This document shows, one piece after another, positions 58,034 to 64,000 of a stretch of 64,000 nt of DNA. The notes below the pieces were generated by a model that worked only from the letters and a program-made list of their open reading frames with translations, was not told where the DNA came from and did no database searches. Positions within the stretch are counted from its first letter, which is position 1. Every line of letters begins with the position of its first letter. Source of the stretch: Lewinellaceae bacterium (lineage in GTDB: Bacteria; Bacteroidota; Bacteroidia; Chitinophagales; Saprospiraceae); NCBI GenBank assembly GCA_020636005.1, contig JACJYR010000002.1:186001-250000 (forward strand), given 5' to 3'. The position numbers and the translations under genes are program-made.

Positions 58034-59953
58034 ATGAAAAGACAGCTCATCGACGATACAAAATTGCCAGGCGATCCGACCCTTCCTTCTTCCAAACAGG
58101 TGCTCGACAGCTTTATTAAAAAAAGCGCCGACAACGCTACATACAGTGTGGAAGATTTTTTCAGGCTGCCCAAAAAGTCGAGGTACCAACTTTCCCCCGA
58201 TGGCACCCTCTTTTCTTACCTGGGCCCCTACAAGCGACGGTTGAACCTCTTTGTACAGAAGACCGACCGGAAAACCGCCAAAAGGGTAACCGCAATCACT
58301 GACCGGGACATCGCCTGGTATTTCTGGAAAGATGATAAAATAGTGTTTGGAAAAGACGATGGCGGCGACGAAAATTTCCACTTATATTCCGTGCATGCTG
58401 ACGGCAGCAACCTCCGCGAACTATCCCCTTTTCAAGGAGTACGGATTAATCTCATAGACGACCTGGAAGACATGGAAGACCAGATCATCATTTCTATGAA
58501 CAAAAACAACCCGGCCCTTTTTGAACCTTACCGCCTCAACATAGCCACGGGGGAATTGAAACAACTGGCGGAAAACACCAACCCGGCAGAGCCTATTGAT
58601 AGCTGGATGACAGACCACCAGGGCAGGATCAGGATCGCCAGCATGGTCTCGGGCGGCACGAACACCACCCTGCTCTACCGGCCCAGCGAAGATGAACCCT
58701 TCTCCAAGGTACTGACCACTGATTTCAGAGAGGGCGTGACGCCCCTGTTTTTCGATTTCGAAAACGATGACCTTGTTTATGCTACCTCCAACATCGGCAG
58801 GGACAAACAAGTAATCCTCAAGCTGGATCTAAAAACCGGCCGGGAAGTGGGCGAACCTATTTTTTCCCACCCCGACGCAGATGTTGCTTCTTTGGGCTAT
58901 TCAAGGAAAAGAAAAGTACCTACGGCCATTTCCTACTTGACAGACAAACGCCACTTACATTTTCTCGATAGGGAGACTGAACTGCGCTTCACCCGGTTGG
59001 AGGCCAAGTTGCCAGGCTATGAAATTGTGGCCACAGCATCCAACAAAGAAGAGACGAAGTTCATGATCCGTACTTACAGCGACCGGTCGCTCGGCGCATA
59101 TTATTTATACGACCAGCCAATTGATGACCTAACCAAAATAGCCGAAGTTAGCCCTTGGTTATCGGAAGAAGACATGGCGCCCATGCAGCCTGTTTCATTT
59201 CCATCCCGTGACGGCCTGACCATCAATGGCTACCTGACGGTACCAACTGGCAAATCGAACAGGCATTTACCAGTCGTTATCAATCCGCATGGTGGTCCGT
59301 GGGTAAGGGATGCCTGGGGCTACAACCCGGAGGTGCAGCTGTTGGCGAGCCGGGGCTATGCCGTATTTCAGCTGAACTACAGGGGAAGCACCGGGTATGG
59401 CCGCAAATTTTGGGAAGCAAGTTTTAAACAATGGGGCAAAAAAATGCAGGACGATATTTCGGATGGTGTGCAATGGCTGATAGATCAAGGCATTGCCGAC
59501 CCAAAAAGGGTAGCCATCTATGGCGGCAGCTATGGCGGATATGCCACACTGGCCGGCGTCACGTTCACACCCGATTTGTATGCCTGTGCCATTGATTATG
59601 TCGGCGTTTCCAATCTTTTCACTTTCATGAACACCATCCCTCCCTATTGGAAACCCTATCTGGACATGATGTATGAAATGGTGGGCAACCCAGAGAAGGA
59701 CAAGGACTACATGTATGATGCATCCCCCGTATTTCATATTGACAAGATAAAGGCACCTTTATTTGTAGTGCAGGGTGCGAACGACCCACGGGTGAACATT
59801 GACGAAAGCGACCAGATAGTTAGCGGCCTTAAAAAGCGGGGCGTGGAGGTATTGTACATGGTAAAATACAACGAGGGCCACGGTTTTCAAAATGAGGAAA
59901 ACAGGTTCGAGTTTTACAAAGCCATGCTTGGGTTTCTAAAAAAATTTCTTTAG
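58034..59953 (+). CDS. S9 family prolyl oligopeptidase-like serine peptidase
   Basis: A 639-residue S9 peptidase. An N-terminal seven-bladed propeller (about 40-370) limits substrate size, and a C-terminal alpha/beta-hydrolase domain carries Ser499 (YGGSYGGYATL), Asp584 (GANDPRVN) and His616 (NEGHGFQ). The propeller-to-hydrolase link VSFPSRDGLTINGYLTVP and the oxyanion region VINPHGGPWVRD are typical of acylaminoacyl-peptidase/DPP-like S9C members. No signal peptide is seen, so a cytoplasmic peptide-processing role is likely. ATG 58034 is chosen over a TTG eight codons upstream. Confidence 0.93.
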   Translation: MKRQLIDDTKLPGDPTLPSSKQVLDSFIKKSADNATYSVEDFFRLPKKSRYQLSPDGTLFSYLGPYKRRLNLFVQKTDRKTAKRVTAITDRDIAWYFWKDDKIVFGKDDGGDENFHLYSVHADGSNLRELSPFQGVRINLIDDLEDMEDQIIISMNKNNPALFEPYRLNIATGELKQLAENTNPAEPIDSWMTDHQGRIRIASMVSGGTNTTLLYRPSEDEPFSKVLTTDFREGVTPLFFDFENDDLVYATSNIGRDKQVILKLDLKTGREVGEPIFSHPDADVASLGYSRKRKVPTAISYLTDKRHLHFLDRETELRFTRLEAKLPGYEIVATASNKEETKFMIRTYSDRSLGAYYLYDQPIDDLTKIAEVSPWLSEEDMAPMQPVSFPSRDGLTINGYLTVPTGKSNRHLPVVINPHGGPWVRDAWGYNPEVQLLASRGYAVFQLNYRGSTGYGRKFWEASFKQWGKKMQDDISDGVQWLIDQGIADPKRVAIYGGSYGGYATLAGVTFTPDLYACAIDYVGVSNLFTFMNTIPPYWKPYLDMMYEMVGNPEKDKDYMYDASPVFHIDKIKAPLFVVQGANDPRVNIDESDQIVSGLKKRGVEVLYMVKYNEGHGFQNEENRFEFYKAMLGFLKKFL

Positions 59954-60247
59954 AAAGGAGTTGGTACCTATTGAATTCAGTTCCTACAGGCCTGACGCTG
60001 AAGTGAAACCAATTCCTGCCGGATAAGCTGGCATAGTCTTTTCATGAATAACTCAACTACTTAGAAAAACTCCCTTCGGTTCCCACTCATTAACAAGCTT
60101 TCAGGATAGCCTCCGTTCCCGGCACCCGCTCGAACAGTATTCCTCTACGAACCCGCTTTATTTTCCCCCTCAGTTTTAGCTGCAGTGAGCATTTTTTAAT
60201 GCCCGTGCTGCATGGCATTGGCAGTATCTACAAAAAACAACATCACT

Positions 60248-61150
60248 ATGAACAAGCTTATTACTATTGCCTTAGCATTGTTTGTTGATTCTATTCTTCC
60301 CGTTTACCCCCTTTTCGCCGACAATCCAGCTTACAGCATTTGTGTAAATGAACTTGATGGGACACCTTTTGAAGTGATCAAGGGTCTCCTCATTGTGAAG
60401 GCAGAAATCAATGGTGAAGAAGGGAATTTCATTCTCGATACTGGCTCGCCCATGATGATATTGAATAGCAGGCCGGGCGAATCCCAAAAATCAAGTCATG
60501 CAAAATCATTGAGCGGGGAAATATCCGGCCAGTGGGAAAAAATAGACGAATTCAGTTGGGCAGGCATCCAAAAGTTTGGCATGGAGGCCCTTTGCACCGA
60601 CATCTGCCACCTGGAAACCATTGCCGGCAAACCGCTGAGAGGGCTGATAGGCTATGAGTTTTTCGGCAACCTGGATCTATTGTTGGATTTTGAGCGGCAA
60701 GTGCTCAGGCTGATGCCACCTGGTTTTTCAGACAATATGGAGGGTGGTGGCCCAGCATTGCAAATCCCCTTTACCATAGTGGGCCATCTTGCAGTAATTG
60801 AAGCAAAAATCGGGGAAGCCAGTTTTAGGCTTGGGCTCGATACAGGGGCCGGCATCAACTTATTGGACAGTAGCCGCAAGAAGGATATTGACAAGAACCT
60901 GTATATACCTGCAAAAGATGCCAAAATTGTAGGCCTGGATCAAGCCCGGAGCAGCTATTCGGTGGTTGAGGTTTTAGCCACTTCGGTTGCAGGCAAAAGC
61001 TACCCCAACATGCAGTATTTGCTGACCGATATTTCCAACTTGCATAACCTTTCGGACAACCATGTGGACGGCCTGCTCGGCTACCCGTTCTTTCAATCGG
61101 GTAGGTTCACGATTAACTACACCAAGAAAATTATTTCAATTTGGCAGTAA
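60248..61150 (+). CDS. Secreted retropepsin-like aspartyl protease with two active-site motifs
   Basis: A 300-residue exported protein (signal peptide MNKLITIALALFVDSILPVY). It contains two aspartyl-protease halves in one chain: FILDTGSPMMILN (Asp64) and FRLGLDTGAGINLLD (Asp198), each followed by a family-type ALIGYEFF/LLGYPFF-like segment (LRGLIGYEFFGNLDLLLDF and VDGLLGYPFFQSG). This matches Bacteroidota aspartyl-protease-family proteins. The start ATG 60248 is used because the frame before it has no signal-like content. A strong terminator follows 2 bp after the stop codon. Confidence 0.85.
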   Translation: MNKLITIALALFVDSILPVYPLFADNPAYSICVNELDGTPFEVIKGLLIVKAEINGEEGNFILDTGSPMMILNSRPGESQKSSHAKSLSGEISGQWEKIDEFSWAGIQKFGMEALCTDICHLETIAGKPLRGLIGYEFFGNLDLLLDFERQVLRLMPPGFSDNMEGGGPALQIPFTIVGHLAVIEAKIGEASFRLGLDTGAGINLLDSSRKKDIDKNLYIPAKDAKIVGLDQARSSYSVVEVLATSVAGKSYPNMQYLLTDISNLHNLSDNHVDGLLGYPFFQSGRFTINYTKKIISIWQ

Positions 61151-61152
61151 TT

Positions 61153-61200
61153 AAAAGAGGCTCATCTAATATGTTAGTTTTAGGTGAGCCTCTTTTTCTT
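61153..61200 (+). terminator. Rho-independent terminator after the aspartyl protease gene
   Basis: AAAAGAGGCTCATCT (61153-61167) pairs with AGGTGAGCCTCTTTT (61182-61196) with one G-T wobble, and the 3' arm runs into TTTTTCTT. It may serve as a two-way terminator. Confidence 0.85.
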
Positions 61201-61304
61201 TTTGATGGATGTGGGCCTTCCCGGTTTTTTTGATTCAAACAATGGAATAGCCCATAAAGATCAGCACCCAAAAAAACATAAATACCCAAACACCGATTAA
61301 CAGG

Positions 61305-62711
61305 TCAATCTTTTTTGTTTTTGTCTTTATCCTCATCGTTGTTGACCGTAATCGCCGATCCACTTTCCAATTTTCTTGACACGGCAGTGTAGGGGCCCGT
61401 CACCACCTCTTCCCCTTCTTTCAGCCCAGTTACAATCTCAATAAACTCGTCATCCTGGATACCTGTTTTGACCTCCTTCATGGCCACTGTATCGCCAGGC
61501 ATCACCACAAAAACGACCTCCATGATGTCATCGTCCAAAGAACCGGTTTGGCTCACTTTTTTGGCTTCGCCCTGGTTTTTCTCTTTTTTCCTTTCCCTGC
61601 TTGTCACGGCCTGAATGGGCACGCTGACCACATTCTCCAGGGTCTTGGTGTTGATTTCAACAGAGGCGGACATACCAGGCCGGAAAGGGTACGGCTTCCC
61701 AGGTTTAATTAGACTGGCATAAGATGCCTGATCGATATCTATGGTAACTACAAAATTGGTCACTTGATCGGTCGTGAGGTTGACCACGCCCGTACCGGTG
61801 CTGCCCACCAGGTTATTGGCAGTGTGGGCTACTTCAACTACCTTACCCTTGAACTTCCTATCCAGGTAGGCATCAATTTCAATATCCGCCTTTTGGCCAA
61901 GCGCAATACGGGGGAGGTCGTTTTCCGTCACTTCCACCTGCACCTCCATCTCGCCCAAATCGGCAATGCGGAGTATTTCCGTGCCGGCCATCATAGATGT
62001 ACCCACTACCCTTTCTCCTTTTTCCACATTGAGTTTTGAAACGATGCCGCTCATAGTGGCATAGATGGTCGTCCTTTTCAAACTGGTGCTGATTTCCTTT
62101 AGGGTGGCCTCTGCACTGCGCACCTGGAATTCGGAGGCCCTGGCACTCTGCTCGGCTGAACGAATATTGGCCTCCGCCGATTTCAAATTGGATTCCAGGG
62201 AACGGACGTTGGTCAGCGATGACTCGAAGTCCTGCTGTGAAAGGACACCTTCCTTGAATAATTTTTCATTCCTTTTGTGAATATCCCTGGCATTGGTCAA
62301 TTGCGCTTCAGTCTGTGCCTTTTGCGCTTTGGCAGCTTCTATTTGGGAAAGTGCATTGGCAACGGAGGCTTTAGAACTGTTGACGCCGGCCTGCGCCCTT
62401 TCCACCTGGGAGTTGTATGCCTCCGGATCAACCCTGGCCAGCACCTGGCCAGCCCTGACGCTATCCCCTTCCTGGACATAGAGCTCTACAATTTCCCCGG
62501 AAACGTCGGAACTGATCTTGACTTCTGTCTTCGGGAAAACCTTTCCGCTGGCTTCCACCGTTTCCTGAATGTTGCGCAAGGCAGATTTTTCTGTTTGTAC
62601 CTCTTCACCCCTGGTCTTGGTTTTTGCTTTATAAACTGCAAAAATCAGCAACAGGGCAACCACGCCCAACAGGATGTAAATGATGGTATTCTTATTTTTT
62701 TTAAGGGCCAT
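61305..62711 (-). CDS. Efflux membrane fusion protein, MacA/HlyD type
   Basis: A 468-residue periplasmic adaptor. It has one N-terminal membrane helix (TIIYILLGVVALLLIFAVYK), lipoyl halves around VKISSDVSGEIVELYVQEGD and TIYATMSGIVSKLNVEKGE, a long alanine-rich coiled-coil hairpin (about 105-215), a beta-barrel domain (VEVTENDLPRIALGQKADIE) and a C-terminal membrane-proximal domain. It resembles MacA adaptors of ABC-driven efflux. The TolC-family gene lies directly upstream on the same strand; the ATPase-permease must lie outside the window or elsewhere. Confidence 0.9.
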   Translation of the reverse strand: MALKKNKNTIIYILLGVVALLLIFAVYKAKTKTRGEEVQTEKSALRNIQETVEASGKVFPKTEVKISSDVSGEIVELYVQEGDSVRAGQVLARVDPEAYNSQVERAQAGVNSSKASVANALSQIEAAKAQKAQTEAQLTNARDIHKRNEKLFKEGVLSQQDFESSLTNVRSLESNLKSAEANIRSAEQSARASEFQVRSAEATLKEISTSLKRTTIYATMSGIVSKLNVEKGERVVGTSMMAGTEILRIADLGEMEVQVEVTENDLPRIALGQKADIEIDAYLDRKFKGKVVEVAHTANNLVGSTGTGVVNLTTDQVTNFVVTIDIDQASYASLIKPGKPYPFRPGMSASVEINTKTLENVVSVPIQAVTSRERKKEKNQGEAKKVSQTGSLDDDIMEVVFVVMPGDTVAMKEVKTGIQDDEFIEIVTGLKEGEEVVTGPYTAVSRKLESGSAITVNNDEDKDKNKKD

Positions 62712-62810
62712 AATTGGATAAAAGATTAATGGTTATGCGGGTTCGTTGGGGGCAGGAAAACAAAAAACAATAAAGATGCTGCGTTTTTGTTTTGATAGCC
62801 AGTTCCTCAA

Positions 62811-64000
62811 TCAATCAAGCTTTAGCTCCCTGCCAAGGTAAAAATCGATGATTTTCAGGCGGAACAGGTAATCGTATTTGGCAGAAATCAGCTCAGTCTG
62901 CGCGATGTCCAGGGCATTCCTGGCAGTGATGAATTCCAGGTTGTTGATGGCGCCGAGCTTGAAGCGTTTGTCGGCATTTTCATAGGCCACCTGGGCGGCT
63001 TGCTGCGATTTTTCTGCGGCGGCCAATGAGCGGCGGCCTGCCCTGGCATTTGCGATGGCCTGTTGCACATCGTTTTTCAACTGCTGTTTGGTCAAATCGC
63101 TCTGTAGCTTTGCGTTCAGGATATTGACCTCCGCCCTTTGAACGTTGATCTTGTTCCTGCTTCCATTGTAAATGGGTATGCTCAAATTTAGCCCGAAGTT
63201 TTGTCCGAAGTTTTGGTCAAGTTGATCAAAATACGGGTTGTCTTCGATAATAGGGCTTTCACCGGGGAAGCCTATCTCTCCCGAAACATTTTCAAAAATC
63301 ACCTCCTGGTAAAAAGTATCAACTATTGAACCTGTCTGGATTTTCCCGGCACTTGACCAGTTGGTGTTCAAGCCCCCGAAAAGATTCAGGGTAGGCAGCA
63401 GCGCCCCCCTGGCAATGTTAACCCCCGCTTCGGCGCTTTCCTGCCGCAGTTCGTTTGCCCTGATTTGTGGCTGGGTGTTCAGGGCATTGGAATACAATTC
63501 CCCGAAACCAAGGGCATCAGGGTTGGCGTCGGCTGGAATAACAAATTGGGGCTTTTCCAACTGCATCTCTGTGGCCGGATCTATTTGCATCAGTTCCTTG
63601 AGGTTCAGGAAGGTGATATCAATGAGGTTTTGGGTTTGGATGATCGTCTGTTCGTCCCTGGCAATCTGGGCCAGCACGTCCAGGCGGTCATTGGCTGGAA
63701 GAGTGCCTGCTTCGATGAGTTTGTCCGTCTGATCCAATTGCTGCTGGGAAAGGTTCCGGCGGTTGGTGGCGCCTTCCAATTGTTCTTCAGCCATCAAAAT
63801 CTGTAGGTAAGCGTTGGCGATGTTGAGGGCCAGGGTGTTGAAAGTGGATTGGGCGTCGGCTTCGGATGCCTCCACGTCGAGCTTTCCCTGTTTGATGGTA
63901 TTGTTGATGCGGCCCCCGGAGAACAGGGTCATGCCGGCGTCCAGGCCAAAACTGTTGAAAGCGATACGCTGTGTGTTGAAGGAGTTGGTCACTGGGTCAA
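62811..64000 (-). CDS. TolC-family outer membrane efflux protein (N-terminal part outside window)
   Basis: The frame is open to the right edge of the window (the codons before GTG 63992 read D-P-V), so the N terminus lies outside. About 395 residues are visible with two OEP repeats of long helices (IKQGKLDVEASEADAQSTFN, VNIARGALLPTLNLFGGLN; later NKINVQRAEVNILNAKLQSD and a final RLKIIDFYLGRELKLD). TolC proteins are the outer-membrane channels of tripartite exporters. It is the gene before the MacA-type adaptor, 99 bp apart, and both should serve the same pump. Confidence 0.92.
   Translation of the reverse strand, partial: DPVTNSFNTQRIAFNSFGLDAGMTLFSGGRINNTIKQGKLDVEASEADAQSTFNTLALNIANAYLQILMAEEQLEGATNRRNLSQQQLDQTDKLIEAGTLPANDRLDVLAQIARDEQTIIQTQNLIDITFLNLKELMQIDPATEMQLEKPQFVIPADANPDALGFGELYSNALNTQPQIRANELRQESAEAGVNIARGALLPTLNLFGGLNTNWSSAGKIQTGSIVDTFYQEVIFENVSGEIGFPGESPIIEDNPYFDQLDQNFGQNFGLNLSIPIYNGSRNKINVQRAEVNILNAKLQSDLTKQQLKNDVQQAIANARAGRRSLAAAEKSQQAAQVAYENADKRFKLGAINNLEFITARNALDIAQTELISAKYDYLFRLKIIDFYLGRELKLD

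Overview
The window looks like chromosomal DNA of a Bacteroidota bacterium, possibly Saprospiraceae-like. The evidence is a complete subtype iii type VI secretion system (T6SS-iii, found only in Bacteroidota), a T9SS C-terminal sorting domain, a DUF5522 protein, 2TM-domain proteins, absence of clear Shine-Dalgarno sites, and A-rich leaders before starts. Genus cannot be fixed from this sequence alone.

Layout. 1-5.2 kb: 3' part of gyrA, a secreted TPR protein, and a TRAP transporter pair (dctQ-dctM). 5.2-11.1 kb: a repeat-bearing gap, a C39-peptidase ABC exporter with its HlyD-type adaptor, and an ABC-2 transporter on the other strand. 11.5-15.1 kb: a small unknown gene, a penicillin-acylase-family hydrolase, a small membrane protein and a DUF5522 gene.

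15.1-55.9 kb is one T6SS-iii island of about 41 kb in three blocks. (a) Minus strand, 28.96 down to 15.13 kb: tssH(clpV), tssB, tssC, tssD(hcp), a peptidoglycan-binding/caspase-like putative effector, vgrG, a small membrane protein, tssE, tssF, tssG, tssN, tssK: the sheath, tube, spike, baseplate and disassembly ATPase. (b) Minus strand, 39.2 down to 29.4 kb: a cargo block with a TPR protein, a PAAR-like Rhs toxin with its probable immunity gene, a Tae4-type amidase, a possible permuted NlpC-like hydrolase, a glycine-rich hydrophobic protein, an L,D-transpeptidase-fold protein, a papain-like peptidase and an unknown protein. (c) Plus strand, 39.8 to 55.9 kb: tssO, tssP, a T9SS-sorted Ig-like surface protein overlapping tssP, an outer-membrane barrel candidate, two full-length tssR paralogues, an FtsX-type ABC transporter, and the lipoprotein gene tssQ. 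TssN/O/P/Q/R stand in for the TssJLM complex of proteobacterial systems; no tssJ, tssL, tssM or tssA is visible.

The parts likely to be new are the additions to block (c): duplicated TssR, an embedded Lol/MacB-like transporter, and two candidate outer-membrane or surface proteins in the same transcription direction as the trans-envelope genes. Block (b) is also unusual: a dense set of mostly wall-directed candidate effectors with few recognisable immunity genes. vgrG and the T9SS-sorted gene both show an internal change of base composition, suggesting mosaic assembly.

56.1-64 kb is ordinary chromosome: a DUF6580 membrane protein, two 2TM-domain proteins, an S9 prolyl oligopeptidase, a secreted retropepsin-like protease, and a MacA/HlyD-type adaptor with the 3' part of a TolC-family gene that runs off the window. 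Two dispersed intergenic repeat families, one REP-like perfect palindrome and one long inverted-repeat element lie in and around the island. No tRNA, rRNA, CRISPR array or transposase was found.
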